From CALOBA01 sp942491465 (lineage in GTDB: Bacteria; Pseudomonadota; Gammaproteobacteria; Chromatiales; Chromatiaceae), in the NCBI GenBank assembly GCA_942491465.1, contig CALOBA010000084.1:17945-81944 (forward strand): a stretch of DNA of 64,000 bases. Direction: 5' to 3'. Position 1 is the stretch's first letter, and each line of letters starts with the position of its first letter. The notes under the pieces are model-generated. The model saw only the letters and a program-made list of their open reading frames with translations, had not been told where the DNA came from and did no database searches. This document shows, in pieces, positions 1-8,065 of this stretch. A program made the position numbers and the translations under genes.

Positions 1-51
1 CTGACCCGTCGAGACCCCGAGGGCTGACGGGGCCGGGGCAAAACCGCGGGC

Positions 52-80
52 AAAAAAAAAGCGCGGCTGACGCCGCGCTT
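52..80 (-). terminator. Rho-independent terminator reading leftwards
   Basis: Read on the minus strand, GCGCGGC and GCCGCGC form a 7-bp GC stem with a 4-base loop, extended by AA/TT. A run of nine U residues follows (A52-A60 on the plus strand). On the plus strand the stem is followed only by TTAAAATT, so leftward termination is much the better reading. It must serve a minus-strand transcript starting between about 80 and 400, where no protein gene is visible. Confidence 0.75.
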
Positions 81-144
81 AAAATTACCACCAAAGGAGG
101 ATGGAGGAGTGCACTGAAGGACTGCGAACCTTCAGCACATCAGC
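52..144 (-). ncRNA. Candidate small RNA with CCUCC (anti-Shine-Dalgarno) motifs
   Basis: A minus-strand -10-like TATAAG (plus 150-155) lies 16 bases downstream of a weak -35-like TTGGTT, giving a predicted start near 144. The roughly 90-nt transcript would hold a 7-bp stem (CTGAAGG/CCTTCAG), then a pyrimidine-rich single strand with two CCUCC motifs (the last followed by UUUGG), then the terminator at 52-80. CCUCC stretches are complementary to ribosome binding sites and are typical of regulatory sRNAs that target translation starts. The transcript is inferred; only the terminator is strong evidence. Confidence 0.35.
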
Positions 145-397
145 AGTTTCTTATATACTGTCAAACAAGTCAACCAAAATTCGCAATCGATTGTCTCTTT
201 CCGCGCTGTATTGGTGGGATTTTGGCGACAACCGATGCCCCGGATGTCGACGGCCACGGACCATGGCCGCGGTTGCCGTGCATCAGCGTTTGCGCACAGC
301 GGTTGGCCTAAACTCAACGGTTGCGTCGGCCGCCCCCGCCCGACGCATCGTGACCGCGCGCAAGCGCCGCGCCTCCCTGCTGTAACCGGAGCCATTC

Positions 398-1522
398 ATG
401 AGACTGATCTCCCGCCTGCTGCCCGCCCTCGCCCTCGCCCTTCCGATCAGCGCCGCCGCCTGGGACGCGCTGCCGGAGCAGCCGCCGATCCCGGCCGACA
501 ACCCCCAGAACGCGGCCAAGGTCCTGCTCGGCAAGACGCTGTACTTCGATCCGCGCTTCTCCGAGCACGGCAACATCTCCTGCAACTCCTGCCACAACCT
601 GATGGCCGGCGGCGACGACAACCGGCCCAACTCCATCGGCATCCACGATGCCCGCGGCGAGCGCAGCGCGCCCACGGTCTGGAACGCGGCCTTCCTGTCG
701 GTGCAGTTCTGGGACGGGCGCGCACCGACGCTGGAGGAGCAGGCCAAGGGGCCGGTGATCAATCCGGTGGAGATGGGCATGCAGAGCCTGGACTACGCCA
801 TGGCCCGGCTGGAGCAGATCCCCGGCTACGCGCCGCTGTTCGAGGCCGCCTTCCCCGACGAAGACAACCCGGTCACCGCCGACAATGCCGCCAAGGCCGT
901 AGGCGCCTTCGAGCGCACGCTGATCACGCCCGATTCGCCCTACGATCGTTACGTAAAGGGCGACGCAGCGGCGCTCACCGAGCAGCAGGTGCGCGGCATG
1001 GAGACCTTCGCCGGGCTCGGCTGCACCGCCTGTCATTCCGGCCCGGCCTTCAGCGGCCCACCGCTACCCGTGGGCATCGGCTTTTTCCAGCGCTTCCCGA
1101 CCTACCCCGGCACCGTCTACGAGGCGCAGTACGGTCTGAGCGAAGACCCCGGCCGCTTCCAGGCCACCGGCAACGAGGCCGACCGCCATATGTGGCGGGT
1201 GCCGACGTTGCGCAACGTCGCCCTAACCGCGCCCTATTTCCACAACGGCCAGGTGCCGACGCTGTTCGAGGCGGTACGGGTCATGGCCAAGACCCAGCTC
1301 AACAAGGACCTGAGCGACGCCCAGGCCGCCGATCTGGTCGCCTTCCTCAATGGCCTGACCGGCAGCTTCCCCGAGATGACCATGCCGCGGCTGCCCGCCA
1401 CGCCGAACCTCAGCGTCATCCCGGCGGCGGATCCCCTGCATACGCCGCATCCGCATCAGGCCGCGGTAGCGACACCGCCGGGCATCCCGCCGGCGCCTGC
1501 GTATGCGCCGGAAGCCGACTAG
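398..1522 (+). CDS. Di-haem cytochrome c peroxidase (MauG/CcpA family)
   Basis: A periplasmic enzyme that reduces hydrogen peroxide to water with electrons from small cytochromes or quinol-linked carriers. The 374-residue product has a signal peptide (hydrophobic residues 6-20, AAA cleavage region) and two c-type haem sites, CNSCH at 62-66 and CTACH at 209-213. That matches the low-potential N-terminal and high-potential C-terminal haem domains of the family. The length is normal for the family, with a proline-rich C-terminal tail. A GGAG site precedes the ATG. It stands alone, followed 80 bp later by a cupin gene. Which of several di-haem peroxidase subfamilies it belongs to cannot be settled by eye. 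Confidence 0.9.
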   Translation: MRLISRLLPALALALPISAAAWDALPEQPPIPADNPQNAAKVLLGKTLYFDPRFSEHGNISCNSCHNLMAGGDDNRPNSIGIHDARGERSAPTVWNAAFLSVQFWDGRAPTLEEQAKGPVINPVEMGMQSLDYAMARLEQIPGYAPLFEAAFPDEDNPVTADNAAKAVGAFERTLITPDSPYDRYVKGDAAALTEQQVRGMETFAGLGCTACHSGPAFSGPPLPVGIGFFQRFPTYPGTVYEAQYGLSEDPGRFQATGNEADRHMWRVPTLRNVALTAPYFHNGQVPTLFEAVRVMAKTQLNKDLSDAQAADLVAFLNGLTGSFPEMTMPRLPATPNLSVIPAADPLHTPHPHQAAVATPPGIPPAPAYAPEAD

Positions 1523-1601
1523 ACTGCCGGCGATCTCGATTTGCCCTCACGGGGAGTCGCCACGACATCAAGGACGATCAAATACTACGGAGATCCACAC
1601 G

Positions 1602-1883
1602 ATGACCGACCTCAGCATCCTTTGCGAGCACAAGCCCTCTCCCGCCAAGCAGGAGGTGCTCGGGATCGAGCACTGGCCGATCTGGAAGAAGGAGCCATCG
1701 CGCTTCGACTGGCACTACGACCAGGCCGAGACCTGCTACATCGTGCGCGGCAAGTTCACCGTCACCCCCGAGGGCGGCGAGCCGCAGGCGTTCAGCCGTG
1801 GCGACCTGATCACCTTCCCCGCCGGCCTGTCCTGCGTCTGGGACATCACCGAGGCGGTGGAGAAGCATTACGACTTCGGCTAG
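1602..1883 (+). CDS. Small cupin-fold protein (cupin_3/DUF861 type)
   Basis: A 93-residue single-domain cupin. The visible core runs from the WPIWKKEPSRFDW segment through YIVRGKFTVTPEGGE to FSRGDLITFPAGLSCVWDI, the glycine-rich beta-barrel pattern of the EutQ/DUF861 group. Such stand-alone cupins often bind a metal or small ligand, but the substrate is unknown. I chose the ATG at 1602 because the family starts close to this point and the upstream extension is shadow sequence of the peroxidase 3' end. It converges on hypE; 96 bases of hairpin-rich DNA separate the two. Confidence 0.8.
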   Translation: MTDLSILCEHKPSPAKQEVLGIEHWPIWKKEPSRFDWHYDQAETCYIVRGKFTVTPEGGEPQAFSRGDLITFPAGLSCVWDITEAVEKHYDFG

Positions 1884-1886
1884 TCG

Positions 1887-1962
1887 GGGGACGCCGGCCT
1901 CCAGCCGGGTCCCCTGATGGCGGCTGCAAGCCGCCTGGCCCAGTGGCCGGCCGGAAGCCGGC
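1887..1962. repeat. Cluster of GC-rich hairpins between convergent genes
   Basis: Three inverted repeats follow one another: GGGGAC...GTCCCC (1887-1914, with an inner GCCGGC/GCCGGG stem), GGCGGCT-GCA-AGCCGCC (1919-1935, perfect 7-bp arms) and GCCGG...CCGGC (about 1946-1962). They fill the gap between the cupin and hypE stop codons. None has a long U-run, so they may be REP-like elements or stop transcription in both directions. The middle palindrome recurs at 61808-61822. Confidence 0.55.
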
Positions 1963-1979
1963 GCCCCCGGACTGGAAGC

Positions 1980-3038
1980 TCAACAGATGCGTGGCAGCTG
2001 CTCTCCCGCCAGCCAATCGACGATGCGGCTGCCGCCGAAGGCCGTGTCCATCTGCACGAACCGATGGGGGTCTTCGACGACGCGGCCGATGATGGCCGCA
2101 GCCCGTCCCAGTGGATGGGCGCGCATGCTGGCCAACAGGGCCTCGGCCCGGTGGGCGGGGCAGATGGCGATGAGCTTGCCCTCGTTGGCGACGTACAGCG
2201 GGTCGAGGCCGAGCAGCTCGCAGGCGGCGGCGACCTCGGGGCGGATCGGGATCGCGGTCTCGTCGAGGACCATGCCGACGCCGGACTGATCCGCAAGCTC
2301 ATTCAGCGTCGTCGCCACCCCGCCGCGGGTGGGGTCGCGCAGGCAGTGGATGTCGGGGACCGCGGCGACCATGTCGGCGACCAGCCCGTGCAGTGCGGCG
2401 CTGTCGGAGGCGATGCTGGTCTCGAAGCCGAGCCCCTCGCGCTGGGACATGATGGCGACGCCATGGTCGCCGATGAAGCCGTTGATCAGGATCGCATCCC
2501 CGGGGGCCGCGCGATCACCGGAGATCAGGATGCCGTCGGGGACCACGCCGACACCGGTGGTGGTGATGAAGCAGCCATCGCCCTTGCCGCGCTCCACCAC
2601 CTTGGTGTCGCCGGTGACGATGGGCACGTCGGCGGCACCGGCGGCCTCGGCCATGCCCTGGATGATCCGCGCCAGGTGCTTGAGCGGCAGCCCCTCCTCC
2701 AGGATAAATCCGGCGGCCAGGTACAGCGGGCGCGCGCCGGCCATGGCGACATCGTTGATGGTGCCGTGCACCGCCAAGCTGCCGATGTCGCCGCCGGCGA
2801 AAAACAACGGCGAGACCACATGGCCGTCGGTGCTGATGACGAGACGTCCCGGCGGCGGCTGCACCAGGGCCTGGTCGTTGCCCTGGGCGAGCACCGGGTT
2901 GTCCAGGGCGCGGCGGAACAGCTCGGTGATGAGCTGGGCCGTGGCCCGGCCGCCGCTGCCGTGACTCATGTCCACGGCGCCGCGCTCCAGGTCCAGCCGG
3001 GAGGTCCAGCCGCGGGGTCTCGGGTCGGTGGCAGGCAT
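1980..3038 (-). CDS. hypE: Hydrogenase maturation protein HypE (carbamoyl dehydratase)
   Basis: With HypF, HypE makes the cyanide ligands of the NiFe-hydrogenase active site: a carbamoyl group moved to its C-terminal cysteine is dehydrated to thiocyanate using ATP. The 352-residue product keeps the PurM/AIR-synthase-like fold pattern and ends exactly in PRIC, the diagnostic C-terminal motif with the acceptor cysteine. I chose the ATG at 3038 because it overlaps the hypD stop by one base (TGATG), showing translational coupling. An in-frame extension further upstream only shadows hypD. It is the last gene of a hypC-hypD-hypE operon. No hypA, hypB, hypF or hydrogenase structural gene lies in the window. 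Confidence 0.96.
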   Translation of the reverse strand: MPATDPRPRGWTSRLDLERGAVDMSHGSGGRATAQLITELFRRALDNPVLAQGNDQALVQPPPGRLVISTDGHVVSPLFFAGGDIGSLAVHGTINDVAMAGARPLYLAAGFILEEGLPLKHLARIIQGMAEAAGAADVPIVTGDTKVVERGKGDGCFITTTGVGVVPDGILISGDRAAPGDAILINGFIGDHGVAIMSQREGLGFETSIASDSAALHGLVADMVAAVPDIHCLRDPTRGGVATTLNELADQSGVGMVLDETAIPIRPEVAAACELLGLDPLYVANEGKLIAICPAHRAEALLASMRAHPLGRAAAIIGRVVEDPHRFVQMDTAFGGSRIVDWLAGEQLPRIC

Positions 3039-4189
3039 CAGGCGTTGACCTCTTGCTGTTCTGTCGGGCGGCCGGTGCCGCGGCGGAAGCGTCCGTAGCT
3101 CCAATAGGCGGCGCAGGCGCCCTCGGAAGAGACCATGCAGGCGCCCATGGGGTTCTCCGGCGTGCACACAGTGCCGAACAGCTTGCAGTCCACCGGCTCC
3201 AGCAGGCCGCGCAGCACGCTCGGGCATTCACAGCCCTTGACCTCGCCACCGCTGCTCGGCGTCACCGGGAAGCGCCGCTCTGCGTCCCAATCGGCGTAGG
3301 CGTCGCCGATGCGCAACGCGCTGGCCGGCAGCTCGCCGAGGCCGCGCCATTCGAAGCGCTCCCGCGGGGTAAAGACCTCCGCCATCAGCGCCTGCGCCTT
3401 GCGGTTGCCCGCTGGCGTGACGGCGCGGGTGTATTGGTTCTCCACCCGATGCGCGGCCTGGTTGATCTGCCGCACCAGCATCAGGGTGCTCTGCATCACG
3501 TCCAGCGGCTCGAAGCCGGCGATGACCACCGGCTTGCCGAACTCCGGCCCGACGAAGGCGTAGGCATCGCTGCCGATGATGGTGCTGACGTGGGACGGGC
3601 CGAGGATGCCGTCGATCTGGACGCCGTCGGCCCCGGAGCTTTCGAGGATGGTGCGCAGGGCCGGCGGTGTCAGCACGTGATTGCAGTAGAAGCTGAGATT
3701 GTTCAGCCCCTCGGCCCGCGCCGCCTTGATCGCCACCGCCGTCGGCGGCGTCGTCGTCTCGAAGCCGATGGCGAAGAACACCACCTGCTTGGACGGCACC
3801 TTGCGGGCCACGGCCAGGGCATCCTGGGTGGAATAGACCATGCGGATATCGGCCCCCTCGGCCTTGGCCTTGAGCAGGCTCTTGCGCCCGCTGGCCGGCA
3901 CCCGCATCAGGTCGCCGTAGGTGCAGAGCGTCACGCCGTGCTCCCGCGCCATGGCCATGGCCTGATCGATCCGCGCCATCGGCAGCACGCAGACCGGGCA
4001 GCCGGGACCATGGACGAAGCGCAGATTCGGCGGCATCAGGTCCTGCAACCCGTAGCGATAGATGGCGTGGGTGTGGCCACCGCAGAACTCCATCAGCCGG
4101 TAGTCGCGACCGGGCGCAGCCTCGGCGGCGATGGTCTTTGCCAGCGCGCGGGCGAGCTGGCCGTCGCGGAACTCGTCGAGATATTTCAT
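3038..4189 (-). CDS. hypD: Hydrogenase maturation scaffold protein HypD
   Basis: HypD is the iron-sulfur scaffold on which Fe(CN)2CO is assembled, together with HypC, before transfer to the hydrogenase large subunit. The 383-residue product has the FCGGHTH motif (35-41), GPGCPVC (61-67), and the C-terminal cysteine cluster around GCECP and CKLFGTVC that holds the 4Fe-4S centre. Length is normal for the family. It lies 6 bases after hypC and overlaps hypE by one base, so the three genes are surely co-transcribed. Confidence 0.97.
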   Translation of the reverse strand: MKYLDEFRDGQLARALAKTIAAEAAPGRDYRLMEFCGGHTHAIYRYGLQDLMPPNLRFVHGPGCPVCVLPMARIDQAMAMAREHGVTLCTYGDLMRVPASGRKSLLKAKAEGADIRMVYSTQDALAVARKVPSKQVVFFAIGFETTTPPTAVAIKAARAEGLNNLSFYCNHVLTPPALRTILESSGADGVQIDGILGPSHVSTIIGSDAYAFVGPEFGKPVVIAGFEPLDVMQSTLMLVRQINQAAHRVENQYTRAVTPAGNRKAQALMAEVFTPRERFEWRGLGELPASALRIGDAYADWDAERRFPVTPSSGGEVKGCECPSVLRGLLEPVDCKLFGTVCTPENPMGACMVSSEGACAAYWSYGRFRRGTGRPTEQQEVNA

Positions 4190-4195
4190 CGTGAT

Positions 4196-4435
4196 CTAAC
4201 CCGGCTCGGGACTGCCCAGGGCCCCGGCCTCGCGCATCAGCGCCAGGGTCTCGGCGGCCTCATCCGGGCTGATCTTGTTCAGGGCATAACCGACGTGGAC
4301 CAGCACATAGTCGCCGACTTGGGCGTCGTCGATCAGCGCCAGCGAGACTGGCCGGCGCACGCCGTCGAGGCTGACGACGGCGCTGTCGGTTGCCGAATCC
4401 AGCTCCAGGATCTCGGCGGGAATGGCAAGGCACAT
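4196..4435 (-). CDS. hypC: Hydrogenase assembly chaperone HypC/HupF
   Basis: A small chaperone that pairs with HypD during Fe(CN)2CO assembly and delivers it to the hydrogenase large subunit. The 79-residue protein starts MCLAIPAEI; the invariant Cys2, which needs the initiator Met removed, fixes the start at 4435 rather than at the ATG 93 bases upstream. First gene of hypCDE. A roughly 140-bp gap separates it from the elongation factor G gene on the same strand, so it may have its own promoter there. Confidence 0.96.
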   Translation of the reverse strand: MCLAIPAEILELDSATDSAVVSLDGVRRPVSLALIDDAQVGDYVLVHVGYALNKISPDEAAETLALMREAGALGSPEPG

Positions 4436-4578
4436 GGGCGGACTCCAGGCTGGAAGGCGGTATTGCGTCAGGCTGCACAACGTGCACGGGGGCCAACTGT
4501 AGCGCACCGGTCCGCTGCACGCATCCACGGGGCGAGTGGGTGCAAGGCGATGACGCCGGGCCGGGCCACCGCGGACTA

Positions 4579-6642
4579 TCAGACCAGGTCGAAGCGCTCG
4601 AACTGCATGCTGAACTGCCCGCGGCCTTGGGTCAGGCTGCGCAACTCCGTGGTGTAGCCGAGCAGCCGCTCCAGGGCCACCTCGCAGACGATGCGGGCGG
4701 CGTCGTCGCCGGCGCCACGCGTCCCGCTGGCCTGGATCAGGGCGCGGCGCTGCTGCAGGTCGCCGAGGACGGTGCCCAGGTTGTCCTCGGGCACGACCAC
4801 CTCCACCGACATGACCGGGTGCAGGGCGGCGGGGCCGGCGGCGGCCAGGGCCTTGGTGACGGCCTTGCCGGCGGCGGCGGCCAGGGCCTCGGGGGTGCTG
4901 GCGGCGCCGAACAGCTCCACCTCGGTGAGGGCGACGGCGATGTCTTCCAGCGGGGCGCCGTGCAGCGGGCCGGCGGCGAGCGCCAGGTCGATGCCCTCGC
5001 GCAGGGCCTGGACCTGCTCCGGCGTCAGCGCGACGCCGTCGTTGCGCACCCGCGGGTCGCAGTGCACATGGCCGCCGCCGCCGCGCTCGCGCGGGGCGAC
5101 CTTGCAGGCGGCCCAGGCGCTGATCTCCGGGTGTTTGCCGTCCGGGGTCGGCGGGCGGCTGTAGAGGCCCTCGGCGTTGGCGCGGCGGGTGACGGTCTCG
5201 CGCACGGCCACCGCAGGGCGACCGCTGCGCACCTGGACGTGGAACTCGCGCTGCAGGCGCTCGAGCACGATCTGCAGGTGCAGCTCGCCCATGCCCCTGA
5301 GCAGGCGCTGGCCGGTCTCCGGGTCTTCCACCACCTGCAGCGTCGGGTCTTCCATCTCGACCTTGTTCAGGGCTTCGAGCAGCTTGTCCTCGTCGCTGCC
5401 GGCGGCGGGCTCGATGGCGAGGCTGAGCACCGGCTTGCGCGCGTCGATGCGCTCCAGGGCAAGCAGGTGGTCAGGCTGGCACAGGGTGTCGCCGGTGCCG
5501 GCATGGCGCAGCCCGGCGAGCAGCACGATCTGGCCGGGGCCGGCCGCGTCGAGCCGGGTCTTCTTGCCGGCGTCGATGTCGAAGATGCGCGCCACATGCT
5601 CCTTGACCGGGCGGCCGTCGGCACCGATGTGGGCGACGGTATCGCCGGGCTTGAGCCGGTTGCGGTAGACGCGGGTGAAGCAGTGGCGGCGGCCCTCGAA
5701 GAGCTGGACCTTGAACACCAGCGCGGCCAGCGCGCCCGGCTCGCCGAGGATGACCGTCTCGCTGCTGCCGTCGGGGCGATGGGCGATAGAGGGCGGGCGG
5801 TCCAGCGGTGCCGGCAGCAGGTCGACGGCGCCGTCGATCACCGGCTGCACGCCCAGGTTGCGCAGGGCGCTGCCGCCATAGCAGGGGAAGATGCGCCCGG
5901 CCAGGGTGCCGCGGCGCAGCGCCGCGAGCACCGCGGCCCGCTCGGGCTCGTCGCCGGCCAAGACCTGATCGGCCAGGGCCTCGTCCTCTTCCGCCGCGGC
6001 CAGCAGCAGGGCCTCGCGCTGCGCCGCCACGCCCTCCCAGAGCGCATCGGGGCAGGGTGCGCGCTGCACCTGCTCGCCCTGCTCGCCGCCGAAGCCCACC
6101 AACTCGCACGTCAGCAGGTCGATCACGGCCCCCTGCTCCGGCAGCGGCACGGTGACGGCCACGGGCTGCACCTTGAGGCGCTCGCGGATGTCGTCGAGGG
6201 CACGGAGAAAATCGGCCCCGGGGCGGTCCATCTTGTTGACGAAGAACAGCACCGGCAGTGCGAAGCGGCAGCGCTGGCGCCAGACCGTCTCGGTCTGGGG
6301 CTCGACGCCGCGCACGCCGTCCAGGACCAGGATGACCCCATCAAGGATGCGCATGGAGCGCTCCACCTCGATGGTAAAATCCACGTGGCCGGGGGTGTCG
6401 ACGACCTGCAGCAGGTGGTCGCGCCAGGGGGCGCGGGTGACGGCGGCGGTGATGGTGATGCCGTGCTGCTGCTCTTCGGCCATCCAATCCATGTGCGCGG
6501 CGCCGTTGTGGACCTCGCCGATCTTGTGCGAGGCGCCGGTATAGAACAGGATGCGCTCGCTGAGCGTGGTCTTGCCGGCGTCGACATGGGCGGCGATGCC
6601 GATGTTGCGGACCTGACTGAGCTTTGGGTGGTGGGTGGTCAT
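4579..6642 (-). CDS. fusA: Elongation factor G paralogue (divergent EF-G)
   Basis: A translational GTPase of the EF-G family. The G motifs are clear: AHVDAGKTT, DTPGHVDFT and NKMD, plus the C-terminal LTQGRG segment of domain V. At 687 residues it is close to normal EF-G. It looks divergent, though: switch I reads QQHGITIT where canonical EF-G has ERGITIT, and domain IV lacks the usual conserved stretch. It is not in a str operon (rpsL-rpsG-fusA-tuf). I infer a second EF-G rather than the housekeeping copy, perhaps specialised for recycling or stress. It is read leftwards into hypCDE with a 140-bp gap. Confidence 0.9.
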   Translation of the reverse strand: MTTHHPKLSQVRNIGIAAHVDAGKTTLSERILFYTGASHKIGEVHNGAAHMDWMAEEQQHGITITAAVTRAPWRDHLLQVVDTPGHVDFTIEVERSMRILDGVILVLDGVRGVEPQTETVWRQRCRFALPVLFFVNKMDRPGADFLRALDDIRERLKVQPVAVTVPLPEQGAVIDLLTCELVGFGGEQGEQVQRAPCPDALWEGVAAQREALLLAAAEEDEALADQVLAGDEPERAAVLAALRRGTLAGRIFPCYGGSALRNLGVQPVIDGAVDLLPAPLDRPPSIAHRPDGSSETVILGEPGALAALVFKVQLFEGRRHCFTRVYRNRLKPGDTVAHIGADGRPVKEHVARIFDIDAGKKTRLDAAGPGQIVLLAGLRHAGTGDTLCQPDHLLALERIDARKPVLSLAIEPAAGSDEDKLLEALNKVEMEDPTLQVVEDPETGQRLLRGMGELHLQIVLERLQREFHVQVRSGRPAVAVRETVTRRANAEGLYSRPPTPDGKHPEISAWAACKVAPRERGGGGHVHCDPRVRNDGVALTPEQVQALREGIDLALAAGPLHGAPLEDIAVALTEVELFGAASTPEALAAAAGKAVTKALAAAGPAALHPVMSVEVVVPEDNLGTVLGDLQQRRALIQASGTRGAGDDAARIVCEVALERLLGYTTELRSLTQGRGQFSMQFERFDLV

Positions 6643-6725
6643 CGCGGTAGTCGTCGGGATCGGATGGCGGTTTTCGCGGTCTATTGCTGCAACTACGGGA
6701 ACGGATCGGCGAAGATGGGTCGTGA

Positions 6726-6854
<129 letters not shown>

Positions 6855-6926
6855 CCCAGCTCGGTCTTCATTCAATTCTCCCCAGCCCTACCGGGCCGGA
6901 ACTTCGCTAACTTGGGTATTCTCCAC

Positions 6927-7892
6927 ATGAAAACGAAAACCTTCGCGCAACGCCGCGACCGATCAATGCGCTCCTCGCTACTCGTTGGGGTGCTCGGCGT
7001 CTGCGCCTGGGCCGGCCCGGCCACGGCGGACCTGTACCGGATCACCAACCCCGGCGACAACGTCATCGGCGCGCCATTCTATGTAAAGACCGATGCCGAG
7101 CATACGCTGCTCGATATCGGCCGCCACTACGGCCTCGGCTACGACGAGATGTCCCAGGCCAACCCGGGTGTGGATATGTGGGTGCCCGGCGAGGGTACCG
7201 ACGTGATGATCCCGACCCAGCATGTGCTGCCGAAGGCGCCGCATCAGGGCATCGTGCTGAACCTGGCCGAGAAGCGTCTGTATCACTACCGCTCGGCGAG
7301 CGAGGTGGAGACCTTCGCCATCAGCGTCGGGCGCGAAGGCTGGGGCACGCCGGTGGGCTCGTTCTCGATCGCGTCGAAGATCAAGGACCCGACCTGGACG
7401 CCGCCGGCGTCGATCCGTCGGGAGCATGCGGAGGCGGGCGATCCGTTGCCGGCGGTGGTGCCGGCCGGTCCGGACAATCCTTTGGGTCAGTACGCCATGC
7501 GGCTCAACATCCCGAGCTATCTGATCCATGGCACGAACAAGCCCTGGGGGCTCGGTATGCAGGTCAGCCATGGCTGTATCCGGATGTATCCGGAGGATAT
7601 CGAGGCGCTGTTCCCGCAGGTACCGGTGGGTACGTCGGTGAAGATCATCAACCAGCCGTATAAGGTCGGCTGGCTGGGGGATCAGCTCTATCTGGAGGTG
7701 AACGCGCCGGCGGAGAAGGCGGGGGCGAAGTCGCCGCAATCGGTGATCCCGGCATCCATCGCGAAGGCCGACGGTGTGGTCGTGGATTGGGACGAGGTTC
7801 AGCGGGTCCTAAACGAAAATGCCGGCCTGCCACGCGTGGTGGGAGGCCGGCAGGGCTCAGCGAGCTGGCATCACTTGGACATGATCTTCTGA
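6927..7892 (+). CDS. L,D-transpeptidase (YkuD family, LysM-like N-terminus)
   Basis: A periplasmic cysteine transpeptidase that links proteins or peptides to meso-diaminopimelate of peptidoglycan. The 321-residue protein has a signal peptide (hydrophobic around 17-34), a LysM-like segment (about 52-99, including QANPGVD) and a YkuD catalytic domain with HGTN and SHGCIRM (catalytic Cys217). This matches the ErfK/YbiS/YcfS/YnhG group that attaches Braun lipoprotein to the wall. A second in-frame ATG at 6966 would give a more standard signal peptide. Its 3' end overlaps a convergent Lpp-type lipoprotein gene by 22 bases and carries that gene's terminator, which suggests the two products work together. 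Confidence 0.92.
   Translation: MKTKTFAQRRDRSMRSSLLVGVLGVCAWAGPATADLYRITNPGDNVIGAPFYVKTDAEHTLLDIGRHYGLGYDEMSQANPGVDMWVPGEGTDVMIPTQHVLPKAPHQGIVLNLAEKRLYHYRSASEVETFAISVGREGWGTPVGSFSIASKIKDPTWTPPASIRREHAEAGDPLPAVVPAGPDNPLGQYAMRLNIPSYLIHGTNKPWGLGMQVSHGCIRMYPEDIEALFPQVPVGTSVKIINQPYKVGWLGDQLYLEVNAPAEKAGAKSPQSVIPASIAKADGVVVDWDEVQRVLNENAGLPRVVGGRQGSASWHHLDMIF
7812..7852 (-). terminator. Intrinsic terminator of the lipoprotein gene, inside the transpeptidase CDS
   Basis: Read leftwards, TGCCGGCCT and AGGCCGGCA form a perfect 9-bp stem (7820-7828 with 7844-7852) enclosing a second palindrome, followed by TTTTCGTTT. It sits 19 bases past the lipoprotein stop codon, as expected for a very abundant short mRNA. 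At the same time it encodes the last residues of the L,D-transpeptidase on the other strand. Confidence 0.75.
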
Positions 7893-8065
7893 TACATGCG
7901 GTTGATGCGCTCCTCGTTGGCGTCGCAGCAGGCCTGAGCGCCGTTGGCGGCGTCCATTGCGGCCTGGGCCATGTCACGAGCTTCCTGGTCGGTGGCGCAG
8001 CCGCCGAGCAGCGAGGCGCCGAACAGGGTGGCAGCGGTCAGGGTGATGAGCTTCATCTTGGTCAT
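7871..8065 (-). CDS. lpp: Lpp/OprI-type outer-membrane lipoprotein
   Basis: A 64-residue precursor with a signal peptide ending in a lipobox LLGGC (Cys about 23) and a 42-residue, mostly helical mature part. The C-terminal ANEERINRMYQK...K pattern resembles OprI/Braun lipoprotein, and the last residue is lysine, the residue that Lpp uses to bond to peptidoglycan. An unusual CC pair lies mid-protein. GGAG precedes the start, and a TATAAA-like -10 lies near 8105-8112. The convergent neighbour is an L,D-transpeptidase of the type that makes this bond. Compared with OprI the helix is shorter. The family call is firm; the attachment is inferred. Confidence 0.85.
   Translation of the reverse strand: MTKMKLITLTAATLFGASLLGGCATDQEARDMAQAAMDAANGAQACCDANEERINRMYQKIMSK

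Larger units (their letters stand above)
1..397. other. Intergenic region upstream of cytochrome c peroxidase
   Basis: No convincing protein gene lies here; the short ORFs on both strands have no recognisable domain. The stretch is more AT-rich than its surroundings around 150-200. It holds a strong minus-strand terminator (52-80), a candidate small RNA (52-144, separate entries) and the leader of the peroxidase gene. A GGAG-type ribosome site sits a few bases before the ATG at 398. Confidence 0.6.

Noticed and set aside
101..385. A short plus-strand ORF with AGGAGG right before its ATG
   Set aside because: The purine run abuts the start codon with no spacer, and the predicted protein is low in information. 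The complement of the run is better explained as the CCUCC part of the candidate small RNA.
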